DNA of 64,000 bases from Sphingomonadaceae bacterium PASS1 (GCA_002255985.1 NKIR01000005.1:62001-126000); one strand, 5' to 3'; counted from the stretch's first letter, positions 37,397 through 48,229 are shown. Numbers and translations: made by a program. The notes: generated from the sequence alone by a model not told the origin.

Positions 37397-37503
37397 CTGT
37401 CATGATAATGCAATATAAAGGTCATTTATCAGCCATCTGCACCCGCTAATGGCGCCGAGAGCGCAGTTTTTTCTGTATTGAATCCACCATAGGGACATCC
37501 GTT

Positions 37504-38556
37504 ATGATGAAGAAGATTTCACTTGTTGCCATCAGCGCACTGGCGCTTGCGGCATGTAATGACCAGGCGAGCACTGGTGGAGCCGCTGGTGGTTCGCGTC
37601 AGGAAATCCGAATTGTAGGTTCGTCGACCGTATTTCCATTTGCAAAGGCAGCGTCTGAAGCGTTTGCAAAGGCGGATACATCACGCAAATCGCCTGTTCT
37701 TGAATCGAACGGCACCGGCGGTGGCATTGAACAATTCTGCAAAGGCGTAGGCGCAGAGACACCAGACATCGCAAATGCTTCGCGTCGTATGAAGAAGAGC
37801 GAATTCGAAAATTGCCAGAAGAACGGCGTTAAGGACATTGTAGAAGTGCAAGTTGGCATCGACGGTCTGGCGCTTGCACAGTCAAACAAGGGCACCAAGT
37901 TCGTATTGTCTACAGCTGACGTATACAAGGCACTCGCAGCCAACCCATTCGGTAAGCCACAGACTGCGAAGCTGTGGGCCGACGTGAATCCGTCGCTGCC
38001 TAAATTGCCAATCTCGGTTTATGGCCCGCCAACAACTTCTGGTACGCGCGATTCATTCCATGAGCTGATCATGGAAGCCGGTTGCAAGTCCAACGCGGCA
38101 ATGAAGGCTTTGAAGGAAACCGACGAAGGCAAGTATAAGGCGATTTGCACTGAAGTCCGCACCGATGGCGCTTTCAAGGAGCAAGGCGAAAACGATAACC
38201 TGATCGTTCAGAAACTTGACTCCAACCCCAACATGGTTGGCATCTTCGGCTACAGCTACATGGAAGAAAATGTATCGAAAGTGCACGGCATTGTTATGGA
38301 CGGCGTCAGCCCCACGCTTGCAACCATTTCGGATGGTAGCTATCCCGGCGCACGCAAGATGTTCATCTACGTCAAGAAAGCCCACATCGACAAAATTCCC
38401 GGCATCAAGGAATTTATTGCCGAGTTTCTTAAGGGCGGCGCAGTTGGTGGATATCTGACCAAATTGGGCATGATTGCGTCCACCGATGCGGACTATAAAG
38501 CGGCAACCGACGCTGCAAACAGCCTCAATGCAATGACGGGCGCAGATTTGAAATAA
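37504..38556 (+). CDS. pstS: Phosphate ABC transporter substrate-binding protein
   Basis: Lipoprotein signal (ISALALAACN), IRIVGSSTVFPFAKAASEAF, SNGTGGGIEQFC. Confidence 0.95.
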   Translation: MMKKISLVAISALALAACNDQASTGGAAGGSRQEIRIVGSSTVFPFAKAASEAFAKADTSRKSPVLESNGTGGGIEQFCKGVGAETPDIANASRRMKKSEFENCQKNGVKDIVEVQVGIDGLALAQSNKGTKFVLSTADVYKALAANPFGKPQTAKLWADVNPSLPKLPISVYGPPTTSGTRDSFHELIMEAGCKSNAAMKALKETDEGKYKAICTEVRTDGAFKEQGENDNLIVQKLDSNPNMVGIFGYSYMEENVSKVHGIVMDGVSPTLATISDGSYPGARKMFIYVKKAHIDKIPGIKEFIAEFLKGGAVGGYLTKLGMIASTDADYKAATDAANSLNAMTGADLK

Positions 38557-38579
38557 ATCTGCAACAATCATCGCGTCTA

Positions 38580-38615
38580 TGAACCTGGATCGAATCTCCG
38601 TTTGATCCAGGTTCA
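38580..38615 (+). other. Intra-operonic hairpin between pstS and pstC
   Basis: Perfect 12-bp stem TGAACCTGGATC / GATCCAGGTTCA with a 12-nt loop. Confidence 0.7.
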
Positions 38616-38683
38616 TCGCTATTTTGGGTTGTTTTTTCGTCGGATTTCGGACAGTTTTGGTCCAAGGGGGCAGAGTTAAGTTT

Positions 38684-40072
38684 ATGACCGGAACGGCTTT
38701 GCTCTTCCTTGTCCTCGGTCTCGGCCTTGTCGGCTGGATTTTTGGACGTGCCCGCGCGTCGGGTTTCGTCCGCAACGCGAAGGGGGGGCCGCGCGGCACC
38801 GTGAACAGCCTGCCTTATTATCATGGCTGGTTTGTTGCGATTTCTGCCGTTGCCCCTGCATTGCTGTTCATGCTGATCTGGCAATCTATATCGCCAGCGC
38901 TCGTCACCAATATGGTACTGTCCGCACCCGTCGCGGCCGAATTGCCGCAAGACACATTTGCCCGCGCAGCGATATTGTCTGAAGCACGCGCAATCGCGCA
39001 GGGTTTCCAAACGACAGCGTTTCAGGACATGAGCGACAAGTTGGTTCCTTTATACAAGGGCGCTTTGTCTTATTATAAATGGCTCGGCGTGGCAGCAACG
39101 TTGCTGCTGTTCTTTGCGGGCGGGGCTTATGCGTTTACCCGACTGAAACCCGATTTTCGCGCGCGCAGTAAAGTCGAACGCGTCATCATGTTCGGACTGC
39201 TTGTGGCGTCCCTGATCGCCATCATCACCACGCTTGGTATCTTCGCCTCGTTGATATTCGAATCGTGGCGCTTTTTTTCGATGGTGTCGCCATTTGAGTT
39301 CCTGTTCGGAACCGACTGGAATCCGAAATCAGACGTCACTCCGGGCGCGGATAATGGCTATGGTGCCATTCCATTATTCTGGGGCACGATTTTCATTGGC
39401 GCGATCATCGCAATGATAGTTGCCATCCCGCTGGGTCTGATGAGCGCGATCTTCCTGACGCAATATGCATCCTCCACTGTTCGTAAGTGGATGAAGCCCA
39501 TTCTTGAAATCCTCGCCGGCGTGCCCACCGTGGTGTATGGCTATTTTGCGGCCTTAACTGTGGCTCCAGCCGTGCGCGACTTTGCGGTCATGCTCGGCGT
39601 TAGCAATGCTGCGTCCGATAACGCGCTGGCCGCGGGCATCGTGATGGGCGTGATGATCATTCCGCTGGTTTCATCCATGTCGGATGACAGCATTGCCGCT
39701 GTTCCAAACGCCATGCGCGATGGTAGCTTGGCGATGGGCGCGACAAAGAGCGAAACGATTAAACAGGTGCTCTTGCCAGCCGCGCTTCCTGGCGTGGTCG
39801 GCGGAATTTTGCTCGCCGTCAGCCGCGCGATTGGCGAGACTATGATTGTCGTTATGGCCGCAGGCTACACGGCAAACCTGACAGCCAATCCCTTCGACAC
39901 GATCACCACCATTACAGTCCAGATTGTCGCGCTTTTGACAGGCGATCAGGATTTCAACAGCCCGCACACGCTTGCCGCATTCGCGCTTGGCCTTACATTG
40001 TTCGTAACAACATTCTTCCTCAACTACGCCGCACTAAGGGTCGTCAAAAAATATCGGGAAGCATATGAATAG
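38684..40072 (+). CDS. pstC: Phosphate ABC transporter permease PstC
   Basis: Long N-terminal extension plus permease motif (AVSRAIGETMIVVMAAG) and operon position. Confidence 0.94.
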   Translation: MTGTALLFLVLGLGLVGWIFGRARASGFVRNAKGGPRGTVNSLPYYHGWFVAISAVAPALLFMLIWQSISPALVTNMVLSAPVAAELPQDTFARAAILSEARAIAQGFQTTAFQDMSDKLVPLYKGALSYYKWLGVAATLLLFFAGGAYAFTRLKPDFRARSKVERVIMFGLLVASLIAIITTLGIFASLIFESWRFFSMVSPFEFLFGTDWNPKSDVTPGADNGYGAIPLFWGTIFIGAIIAMIVAIPLGLMSAIFLTQYASSTVRKWMKPILEILAGVPTVVYGYFAALTVAPAVRDFAVMLGVSNAASDNALAAGIVMGVMIIPLVSSMSDDSIAAVPNAMRDGSLAMGATKSETIKQVLLPAALPGVVGGILLAVSRAIGETMIVVMAAGYTANLTANPFDTITTITVQIVALLTGDQDFNSPHTLAAFALGLTLFVTTFFLNYAALRVVKKYREAYE

Positions 40073-41330
40073 CGCCGTCGTTGACCCAACCCCAACCGAC
40101 TGGAATGGGCAAATCATGCAAAAGCGGATTGCGGGTCGTTATGCGGCTGAGCGACGCTTTAAAGCGATGGGCTTTATGGCGGTCGCGCTGTCGACGCTTT
40201 TCCTTGCTTTTCTGCTGTTTACCATGCTGGGCCAAGGCCTGCGTGGTTTCCAGCGAACAGAGATCGCCGTGGAGTTCGATTTTCCGGTACTGACAGCTGG
40301 CGCGACTGCGGTCTCGGTTACAGGCCCAAATGCCGACGCCGCACTTAATTCGATGGATATTCCCGGCCTCGTCGAATTGGCTGTTGGGCAGCAATATGCA
40401 GGGCTGGGCGACAGCTTACTAACATCCGCAGCAGCAGCGAACGTTCGTGAGATGCTGATAGACAATCCCGAATTGGTGACCTCCAAACAAACGCTTTGGT
40501 TGCCAGCGGATTCCCGATTGGATGTAGCTTTCAAGCGCAAAGGCGAACAAGCGGCTGAAAAGACGGTTGCCGCGCTTTCTGAAAAGGACGCTTTGCGCAC
40601 TGGGTTTAACTGGACATTCCTAACAGGTGCAGACGCCACCGACCCATCTGCGGTTGGCATCTGGGCTGCGTTCAAGGGATCGCTGATGACGATGGCAATT
40701 ACCCTGTTACTCGCCTTTCCGATTGGTGTTCTTGCGGCATTATATCTGGAAGAATATGCGTCCAAGAACAGGCTAACCGACATCATAGAGGTCTCCATCA
40801 ACAATCTGGCGGCGGTCCCCTCAATCATCTTTGGCTTGCTTGGTCTTGCTGTGTTCCTGACCATGTTTGGGATGCCTCGCTCGTCGGCACTCGTCGGCGG
40901 CTTAACACTCGCGCTTATGACCATGCCAGTCATCGTGATTGCCGGCCGCAATGCTGTCAAATCCGTCCCGCCGTCGATCCGCGAAGCGGCGTTAGGCATC
41001 GGCGCGTCACCTGTCCAAGTCGTTTTCCACCATGTGCTGCCGCTTGCTCTGCCTGGCATATTGACCGGTACCATCATCGGTATGGCACGTGCGCTTGGGG
41101 AAACGGCTCCGCTGCTGATGATTGGTATGCGCGCCTTCATTCCTGCGGCGCCAGAAGGCTTTACAGATGCCGCCACGGCATTGCCGGTGCAAATTTACCT
41201 CTGGTCGGATGAAGTCAATCAGGGCTTTGTCGAAAAAACCAGCGCGGCAATCATCGTGTTGCTGATATTCCTGTTGGGAATGAACGCGTTGGCCATTTAT
41301 CTTCGCAACCGCTTTGAAACGCGGTGGTGA
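40065..41330 (+). CDS. pstA: Phosphate ABC transporter permease PstA
   Basis: GMARALGETAPLLMIGMRAF permease motif; operon position. Confidence 0.94.
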   Translation: MNSAVVDPTPTDWNGQIMQKRIAGRYAAERRFKAMGFMAVALSTLFLAFLLFTMLGQGLRGFQRTEIAVEFDFPVLTAGATAVSVTGPNADAALNSMDIPGLVELAVGQQYAGLGDSLLTSAAAANVREMLIDNPELVTSKQTLWLPADSRLDVAFKRKGEQAAEKTVAALSEKDALRTGFNWTFLTGADATDPSAVGIWAAFKGSLMTMAITLLLAFPIGVLAALYLEEYASKNRLTDIIEVSINNLAAVPSIIFGLLGLAVFLTMFGMPRSSALVGGLTLALMTMPVIVIAGRNAVKSVPPSIREAALGIGASPVQVVFHHVLPLALPGILTGTIIGMARALGETAPLLMIGMRAFIPAAPEGFTDAATALPVQIYLWSDEVNQGFVEKTSAAIIVLLIFLLGMNALAIYLRNRFETRW

Positions 41331-41333
41331 TTT

Positions 41334-42128
41334 ATGAACAAAAAGGACGTTAATGTGGACGCAAACCTCGGAAATCCGAAAATATCCACGCGCAATGTGA
41401 ATGTTTTTTATGGCGAGAAACAAGCGATAAACAACGTATCCATTGACGTCGACCGCGAGAATGTCACTGCCTTCATTGGCCCGTCGGGCTGTGGCAAATC
41501 GACATTTTTGCGTACCCTGAACCGGATGAACGACACCGTCATTGGCGCGCGCGTCGAAGGCGAAATCATGCTCGATGGGCAGGATATATACGCATCGTCG
41601 ATGGACGTCGTGCAGTTGCGCGCCCGCGTTGGTATGGTTTTCCAGAAACCAAATCCGTTTCCCAAATCCATTTATGACAATGTCGCTTATGGCCCGCGGA
41701 TCCACGGACTGGCGAGCGGCAAAGCAGAGCTGGACCAGATCGTAGAAGGTTCACTTACCCGCGCCGGGTTATGGACCGAGGTCAAGGATCGGCTGAACGA
41801 AAGCGGCACTGCACTCTCTGGCGGTCAGCAGCAGCGTTTATGTATTGCCCGCGCCATCGCCGTTGATCCCGAAGTCATTTTGATGGACGAACCTTGCTCT
41901 GCACTTGATCCCATCGCGACGGCGCGGATTGAAGAGTTAATCCACGACCTGCGCGGGAAATATGCTATTATCATCGTAACGCACAATATGCAGCAGGCGG
42001 CGCGCGTGTCGCAACGCACGGCATTCTTCCATTTGGGCAATCTCATTGAATTTGGTGAGACATCCGAAATATTTACCAATCCGCGTGAAGACCGCACCAA
42101 GGATTATATTACAGGCCGTTACGGTTAG
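41334..42128 (+). CDS. pstB: Phosphate ABC transporter ATP-binding protein
   Basis: [19 protein letters not shown] Walker [17 protein letters not shown] signature. Confidence 0.97.
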   Translation: MNKKDVNVDANLGNPKISTRNVNVFYGEKQAINNVSIDVDRENVTAFIGPSGCGKSTFLRTLNRMNDTVIGARVEGEIMLDGQDIYASSMDVVQLRARVGMVFQKPNPFPKSIYDNVAYGPRIHGLASGKAELDQIVEGSLTRAGLWTEVKDRLNESGTALSGGQQQRLCIARAIAVDPEVILMDEPCSALDPIATARIEELIHDLRGKYAIIIVTHNMQQAARVSQRTAFFHLGNLIEFGETSEIFTNPREDRTKDYITGRYG

Positions 42129-42139
42129 GAACTTGCGAC

Positions 42140-42811
42140 ATGAGCACAGGCACAAAGCACACCATTAGCGCATTTGACGATGACATGGACGAAATCCGTG
42201 GTCTCATTGCTGAAATGGGTGCGCGGGCCGAATCTGCTGTCGTTGCGGCCATGAAGGCGTTGCGCGAACAAGATACTGACGCGGCAACGACTATCCGCGC
42301 GCAAGACAAAATCATTGACGCTTTGGAAACCGACGTCGAGCGATTGGTTGTGCGCACCATTGCATTGCGTGCACCGATGGCCGACGATTTGCGCGAACTC
42401 ATTGCAGCGCTCAAAATGTCTGCCGTGATCGAGCGTATTGGCGATTATGCGAAGAATATCGCTAAACGCGTTCCACTAATGAGCGGAAAAATTCCCTCGT
42501 CCGCCATGGTCCAACTTGGCCGGATGGGCGAAATCGTTGTGGAAATGATCCGCACCGCCATGGATGCTTATGCAAAGCGGGACGTTGATCTTGCCCGCGC
42601 TGTGACTGTACGTGACGATGTTGTGGACCAGCTGAACAAGGATCTGTTTGTCGACTTCGTCGCTTATGTTGTGAAAAATCCCGAGAACGCAACCGAGGTT
42701 GCGCACTTGCTTTTCACGGCAAAAAATTTGGAACGTATCGGTGATCACACCACCAATGTTGCCCAGATGATTTATTTTACCGAAACGGGTGAAAACCTTC
42801 CTGACGCTTAA
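42140..42811 (+). CDS. phoU: Phosphate signalling protein PhoU
   Basis: Repeated PhoU helices (RIGDYAKNIAKRV, LERIGDHTTNVAQMIYF). Confidence 0.95.
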   Translation: MSTGTKHTISAFDDDMDEIRGLIAEMGARAESAVVAAMKALREQDTDAATTIRAQDKIIDALETDVERLVVRTIALRAPMADDLRELIAALKMSAVIERIGDYAKNIAKRVPLMSGKIPSSAMVQLGRMGEIVVEMIRTAMDAYAKRDVDLARAVTVRDDVVDQLNKDLFVDFVAYVVKNPENATEVAHLLFTAKNLERIGDHTTNVAQMIYFTETGENLPDA

Positions 42812-42824
42812 CGCGGAGAAATAT

Positions 42825-43520
42825 ATGCCTAAGGCGCAATTGCTTTTGGTTGAAGACGATAGTGCTCTGGCCGAGCTGGTACGCTGGCATTTTGAACGCG
42901 AGGAGTTCGATGTTCAGCATACCGGAGACGGTGAAGAAGCGCTGCTGATGGCCAAAGAACGCACGCCAGATCTGGTTTTGCTGGATTGGATGTTGGAGAA
43001 CCTGTCGGGTATCGAAGTATGTCGGCAGTTACGCAAGGCGGACAACACCGCCAATGTGCCAATCATCATGCTGACGGCACGCGGTGAAGAAGATGACCGT
43101 ATTCGCGGGCTTGAAATCGGCGCTGATGATTATGTCACAAAGCCTTTTTCACCACGCGAATTGGTCGCCCGTGCAAAGGCCGTCTTGCGGCGGGTCCGTC
43201 CCGCGCTCGCAGGCGAGGCATTGCGCTTTGGTGACGTCGAAATGGATACGGTCGCGCATAAGGTAAAGCGCGGCGGAAAGCAGGTTCCGCTTGGCCCAAC
43301 CGAATACCGGTTGCTCAAGCATTTCCTCGAATATCCAGGTCACGTATTCTCGCGTGAGCGCCTTCTAGATAGTGTATGGGGCCATGACAGCGATATCGAA
43401 ATACGTACCGTTGACGTACACATCCGCCGTTTGCGCAAAGCGCTCAATGAAGGCTTTGACAGCGATATCATCCGGACGGTGCGTTCGGCAGGTTATTCGC
43501 TTGATCAGGACGCAGTTTAG
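42825..43520 (+). CDS. phoB: Phosphate regulon response regulator
   Basis: Receiver domain (LLVEDD, LDWML, LTARGEEDDR) and winged-helix DNA-binding domain. Confidence 0.95.
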   Translation: MPKAQLLLVEDDSALAELVRWHFEREEFDVQHTGDGEEALLMAKERTPDLVLLDWMLENLSGIEVCRQLRKADNTANVPIIMLTARGEEDDRIRGLEIGADDYVTKPFSPRELVARAKAVLRRVRPALAGEALRFGDVEMDTVAHKVKRGGKQVPLGPTEYRLLKHFLEYPGHVFSRERLLDSVWGHDSDIEIRTVDVHIRRLRKALNEGFDSDIIRTVRSAGYSLDQDAV

Positions 43521-43749
43521 AAGGAAATCTGGCCACATATAGCCAATATATCGACCCCGTACGTTCGTTGACTCGGGACGAGTGTAAGGGTGTCAACGTC
43601 GCGGCCGTCTATATGTCGTAAACCTATCCATATCATTCTCTTTTTGGACGCAGCGCGCGGCTTGCTTTACGCTTGCGTCAAGTGGCGCCTCATGCCAATG
43701 CTTACCGTGTTTCGGCGGCTTGGTTCGCCTCTGATTATGGAGATATAAC

Positions 43750-44652
43750 ATGACCATCAGTTTTAAAGACAAAGTCGCTATTGTGACCGGTGCCGGCGGT
43801 GGATTGGGTAAGGCCTATGCGCTTGAGCTCGCCAAGCGCGGTGCAAAAGTGGTGGTCAATGACTTGGGCGGCGCGCGCGATGGCACAGGCACGTCCGACG
43901 CAGCAGCTCAGGTTGTCGAACAGATCAAATCAGCTGGCGGCGAAGCCATGGCCAATGGCGGCAGCGTCACCGAATATGAGCAGATGGTCGAAATGGTCGC
44001 CAAGGCGAAAGAAGCATGGGGCGGCGTGCATGTGTTGATTAACAATGCCGGCATTCTGCGCGACAAGAGCTTTGCCAAGATGGATATGCCCGACTTCGAT
44101 TTGGTGCTTCAGGTTCATGTCATGGGATCGGCGAACTGCACCAAGGCAGTTTGGGATACGATGCGCGATCAGGCCTATGGCCGCATCTTGATGACCACAT
44201 CGTCAACCGGTCTGTACGGCAATTTCGGCCAAGCCAATTATGGCGCGGCGAAGCTCGGATTGGCTGGGTTCACGAAGACGCTTCACCTTGAAGGCGCCAA
44301 ATATAACGTGCGTGTAAATTCCCTCGCACCTGTTGCAGGCACGCGCATGACCGAAGATATCTTCCCTGAAGGTCTGTTCGAACAGTTCACGCCGGAAAAT
44401 GTGGTACCAGCCGCTTTGTATCTGGTCAGCGAAGATGCCCCAACCAACATGATCATCGGCGCAGGCGGTGGCGGTTATCACGCAGCCTATGTCACGATGA
44501 CCCCGGGTGTTGCCCTTCGTCAGGAAGACCGCAATGTCGAAGGCTTTGCTGCGGCTTGGGACAAGATTATCGACCGCACGGGTGAAACTGTTCCGCAGTC
44601 AGGTGGCGAGCAATCAATCGCCGTGATGAAGGCGCTTCAAGCACTCGGCTGA
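43750..44652 (+). CDS. SDR-family oxidoreductase (3-hydroxyacyl-CoA/HSD17B4-like)
   Basis: VAIVTGAGGGLGKAYALELAKRGAKVVVNDLGG; YGAAKLGLAGFTKTL. Confidence 0.9.
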   Translation: MTISFKDKVAIVTGAGGGLGKAYALELAKRGAKVVVNDLGGARDGTGTSDAAAQVVEQIKSAGGEAMANGGSVTEYEQMVEMVAKAKEAWGGVHVLINNAGILRDKSFAKMDMPDFDLVLQVHVMGSANCTKAVWDTMRDQAYGRILMTTSSTGLYGNFGQANYGAAKLGLAGFTKTLHLEGAKYNVRVNSLAPVAGTRMTEDIFPEGLFEQFTPENVVPAALYLVSEDAPTNMIIGAGGGGYHAAYVTMTPGVALRQEDRNVEGFAAAWDKIIDRTGETVPQSGGEQSIAVMKALQALG

Positions 44653-44671
44653 TTGCCTTCTAAATGTTTCG

Positions 44672-44702
44672 AAAAAGCCCGGTCTTTGGCCGGGCTTTTT
44701 TA
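44672..44702. terminator. Rho-independent terminator
   Basis: AAAAAGCCCGG TCTTTGG CCGGGCTTTTTT, between convergent genes. Confidence 0.88.
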
Positions 44703-45044
44703 TGCGTCGACGAGTTTCATGAGCTTTCGTTCGACAGGCGCAAGGACGGGGCCAAGGTCATGCCCGCGTTTCAAAATTGCACCACCTTCGCCGACCAATG
44801 CCCACATGCCTTGGCGGTTGCGCAATGCTGGTCGCTTTTCAATCCGATATTCCGGCCGCTCGGTGGCGCGCCGGAACGCACTGAATACGGCTGCATCGCG
44901 GCCAAGATCGATGGCATAATCGCGCCAATTTCCAGCTGCGACCATCCGGCCATAAAGATTGAGTATCTGGGTTAGCTCGCCTTTTTCGAAACCAATCTGG
45001 TTGAGCCGGTTGGTTATGGGAAAAGGCGTAATGATTGCGCTCAA
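44700..45044 (-). CDS. DUF2794-like conserved protein
   Basis: [54 protein letters not shown] matches the alphaproteobacterial DUF2794 pattern from memory. Confidence 0.75.
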   Translation of the reverse strand: MSAIITPFPITNRLNQIGFEKGELTQILNLYGRMVAAGNWRDYAIDLGRDAAVFSAFRRATERPEYRIEKRPALRNRQGMWALVGEGGAILKRGHDLGPVLAPVERKLMKLVDA

Positions 45045-45763
45045 CTGGTCGTGCTTCCCTTGCGCGCACGGGGCTTGACTGGCGTCGTCGCCGGCGTTCC
45101 ATCACGTTCGGCCATCAGGTCGGCGATACGTTTGCGCAGGGTTTCGATTTCGCACTGCAGGATCTCGAGGCTTTGCGTCGCTGGGTCGAACATCTCCCGG
45201 CATGGTGTGCCATAAGGCATGAAGTCACGTGCATAGGTTTCGGCCTGAACCAATGTCGAGCGCGCCTTTTGGCCAATCATCGTTGCGCCCGCCGGAACGT
45301 CATCTGTCACCACGGCAGCAGCGCCAATGCGCGCGCGTTCGCCAACGGTAATTGGGCCAAGGATCTGCGCACCTGATCCAATGATAACATTATCCAATAT
45401 CGTCGGGTGCCGTTTGCCCGCCATTCCGTTCGTCGGGTTGGTGCCACCCAAGGTGACGTTCTGGTACATGGTAACATTGTCGCCAATCTCGGCCGTTTCA
45501 CCAATCACGCTGAAACCATGGTCGAGGAAGAAATTGCTGCCAATCTTGGCGCCGGGGTGGATGTCTATGCCTGTTAGAAACCGAGCAAAATGGTTCACCA
45601 GCCGCGCAAGAAAGAACATCTGGCCAAGGAACAACCAATGGGCGACACGGTGATAGCCCACGGCCCAAACGCCAGGGTACAGCAGTATTTCCCAACGCGA
45701 GCGCGGCGCAGGATCACGTTCCTTGATCGAGTCGAGATATTCGATGAGATTTGAAATGAACAT
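45041..45763 (-). CDS. cysE: Serine O-acetyltransferase
   Basis: Hexapeptide LbH fold with [41 protein letters not shown]. Confidence 0.9.
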   Translation of the reverse strand: MFISNLIEYLDSIKERDPAPRSRWEILLYPGVWAVGYHRVAHWLFLGQMFFLARLVNHFARFLTGIDIHPGAKIGSNFFLDHGFSVIGETAEIGDNVTMYQNVTLGGTNPTNGMAGKRHPTILDNVIIGSGAQILGPITVGERARIGAAAVVTDDVPAGATMIGQKARSTLVQAETYARDFMPYGTPCREMFDPATQSLEILQCEIETLRKRIADLMAERDGTPATTPVKPRARKGSTTS

Positions 45764-45917
45764 AGATGACCCTGCCGTCCCTACTGGGACCGTTGAGCAT
45801 CTAAGCTAAGACTTTCAAACCGGCATTTCCAGCGAAGTCTGAACCTTTTCGCCAAATATCGCTAGAAACATCGTTAAAATCGATTATATTGCGTTTAATA
45901 ATAAACAAGGTCGATTT

Positions 45918-46823
45918 ATGAGCACCTATCTTCCAACTCTGAAACAGCTGCAATATCTGGTCGCGCTTCAGGAGCATGGCCATTTCGGTAAGGCAGCAGA
46001 GTCTTGCTTTGTCACGCAGTCCACGCTGTCCGCAGGGATACGCGAGCTAGAGTCGCTGCTTGGCCTGATGCTCGTGGAACGCACGCGGCGCGTCGTCCGC
46101 TTTACGCCGCTGGGTAACAAGATGGTGACCAAGGCGCACCGCATTTTACGTGAGGCGGAAGAGCTCGCAGAAATGGCCCGTTCCGCAGGCAAACCACTCG
46201 CGGATGATTTGCGCATGAGCGTCATCCCCACGATCGCGCCGTTCCTGTTGCCCAAATTGCTACCGGCATTGCGAAAGAAGTACCCTGATTTAAAGTTATA
46301 CCTGCGTGAGGAACCGAGCGCAGCTGCGGTCGAAGCATTGCATCATGGTCAGGTCGACTGTGTCCTTCTGGCGCTTCCTTTCCCAGCGGGCGATGTCGAA
46401 AAAGCGCATTTGTTTAACGATGCGCTATATGTTGCCTTTCCATTGGATGACCCGCGCGACCCACCCGAAAGCATTGAACCTGAGCTGATTGATGAAAACA
46501 GGCTTTTGTTATTGGTCGATGGGCATTGCCTGAAGGACCATGCGCTGGCTGCCTGTAACAGGCCGGAACTGCGCGCAGCGGCGATGATGCTGGGTACATC
46601 GCTGCACACGCTTGTACAGATGGTGGATAATGGCTTGGGCCTAACGATCATTCCCGAAATGGCCGTCGCGGCTGGTCTATTGAACGGAACCGACGTTCAG
46701 GCTCGGCCCCTGAATGCAGACCATGCGACGCGCGAAATTGCGCTTATTTGGCGGACCAACAGCCCGCGCCGTGAGGAGTTCGAGTTGCTTGCGGATTCCC
46801 TGCGGGAATTGCATACGACCTAG
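45918..46823 (+). CDS. oxyR: LysR-type hydrogen-peroxide regulator OxyR
   Basis: PTLKQLQYLVALQEHGHFGKAAESCFVTQSTLSAGIRELESLLG; DGHCLKDHALAAC with OxyR-type cysteines. Confidence 0.88.
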   Translation: MSTYLPTLKQLQYLVALQEHGHFGKAAESCFVTQSTLSAGIRELESLLGLMLVERTRRVVRFTPLGNKMVTKAHRILREAEELAEMARSAGKPLADDLRMSVIPTIAPFLLPKLLPALRKKYPDLKLYLREEPSAAAVEALHHGQVDCVLLALPFPAGDVEKAHLFNDALYVAFPLDDPRDPPESIEPELIDENRLLLLVDGHCLKDHALAACNRPELRAAAMMLGTSLHTLVQMVDNGLGLTIIPEMAVAAGLLNGTDVQARPLNADHATREIALIWRTNSPRREEFELLADSLRELHTT

Positions 46824-46846
46824 GTGGTGAGCCGCGCTCGGAACCG

Positions 46847-47287
46847 TTAGGACCAGCGTGAAGACCTGTCGTCGTCGCTGGATTTGACATCAACCCAGAC
46901 GGACGTGCCATCTGCATAATGCTCTTTCTTCCAAAATGGCGCGTCTGTTTTCAGGCGATCAATGAGAAACGCGGTGGCCTCAAGCGCGTCTGCCCGGTGC
47001 CGCGACGCTGTGCCGACGACGACCACGGGTTCGCCAACCGCAACGCGCCCAATCCGGTGCACAATGGCCGCGCCAAGCAATGCCCAGCGGGCAAAGGCTT
47101 CGTCAATTAATCGCATCAGGCTTGATTCTGTCATGCCGGGATAATGCTCAAGCTCAATCGCGGTTACGCCGCCATCGTCCCGCGATATGCCGGTAAAACT
47201 GGACACAGCGCCGCCCCCCAAATCGCTCAGCCCGGCCAGTGCAACCTCCGCGCTGATCGGCTCGCCGCTGATAAGGACGCGTTTCAT
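46847..47287 (-). CDS. moaE: Molybdopterin synthase catalytic subunit
   Basis: FTGISRDDGGVTAIELEHYPGM, RIGRVAVGEPVVVVGTASRHRADALEA, WKKEHYADG. Confidence 0.93.
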   Translation of the reverse strand: MKRVLISGEPISAEVALAGLSDLGGGAVSSFTGISRDDGGVTAIELEHYPGMTESSLMRLIDEAFARWALLGAAIVHRIGRVAVGEPVVVVGTASRHRADALEATAFLIDRLKTDAPFWKKEHYADGTSVWVDVKSSDDDRSSRWS

Positions 47288-47535
47288 CCGCCGGTCACTG
47301 GCGGGAAAATTGCAAGCTCATGTGCGTCACCAAGCGCGGCGTCCAGCGGCACCATATCTTGATCCAAAGCGAAACGAAGCCGCGCCTTATCTTGAAAGGC
47401 CAGCGCGTGGCCGGATGACTGACCGGCGAGCCAGTCAATCGCATCGTTAATATTGTGCACATCAGCCGGCAGGTCACATGTTTCGGAGGCCACACCAATG
47501 GCCTCGCGAACCGCCGCGAAATACATCAGCCTCAT
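47284..47535 (-). CDS. moaD: Molybdopterin synthase sulfur carrier subunit
   Basis: MRLMYFAAVREAIG and terminal IFPPVTGG. Confidence 0.93.
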   Translation of the reverse strand: MRLMYFAAVREAIGVASETCDLPADVHNINDAIDWLAGQSSGHALAFQDKARLRFALDQDMVPLDAALGDAHELAIFPPVTGG

Positions 47536-47539
47536 CTGG

Positions 47540-48115
47540 TCAATCCATATGCTTTATGCCGACGCGCAGATAATCCCAGCCGGTAATCATGGTCAGCACC
47601 GCGGCGATCCACAGCAGCGTCAGTGCGGCTTGCTTCAGCAATATCCAGTCCGGCAAGGCGCCCGCCAAAATAATGCCGCCAAGCGAAACAAGTTGAAACG
47701 TCGTCTTCCATTTGGCAAGTTTCGAAACAGGCACCGAAATCTGCAGGCCAGCCAAAAATTCGCGCAGGCCTGATACGATCATTTCACGCAGTAAAATGAT
47801 GAGCGCAGCAATGACATGCCATCCGTCGACGTCACGTGTGAACACCAGCATCAAAATGACAGCGGCGACCATGATCTTATCGGCGATGGGATCAAGGAAA
47901 ACGCCCAATTTCGACACTGTCCCCTGCGCCCGCGCAAGGTAGCCATCGAAATAATCGGTAATCCCCATCAGGCAGTACAGTATGAATGCAAAGCCATAAT
48001 CAAGTGGCACCGGCTGAATGCCTATCTGTTTGGTGCCGGGCCAAAGCAAAAAGACGAGGATGGGCACAGCAAGAATGCGCGACAAGGTCAGGATGTTCGG
48101 TAAGCTAATCATCAT
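47540..48115 (-). CDS. pgsA: CDP-diacylglycerol-glycerol-3-phosphate 3-phosphatidyltransferase
   Basis: LPNILTLSRILAVPILVFLL; DYFDGYLARAQGTVSKLGVFLDPIADK CDP-alcohol phosphotransferase motif. Confidence 0.95.
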   Translation of the reverse strand: MMISLPNILTLSRILAVPILVFLLWPGTKQIGIQPVPLDYGFAFILYCLMGITDYFDGYLARAQGTVSKLGVFLDPIADKIMVAAVILMLVFTRDVDGWHVIAALIILLREMIVSGLREFLAGLQISVPVSKLAKWKTTFQLVSLGGIILAGALPDWILLKQAALTLLWIAAVLTMITGWDYLRVGIKHMD

Positions 48116-48229
48116 ATAGCAATAGCGTGATGTGCCAGCAAAATCACGCGGCTATTTAACCGTCACATGAAATGCACTTTGCCATGATAGGGCTGGAACG
48201 CTAAGGCTCCGATACCGTCCGCATGGGAA

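Noticed and set aside
40139-41176. 345-aa minus-strand ORF opposite pstA
   Set aside because: Antisense to pstA; Ser/Ala/Pro/Arg-rich translation with no domain.
45841-45915. OxyR-binding site upstream of oxyR
   Set aside because: AT-rich with partial dyads, but no convincing four-element OxyR consensus could be aligned by eye.
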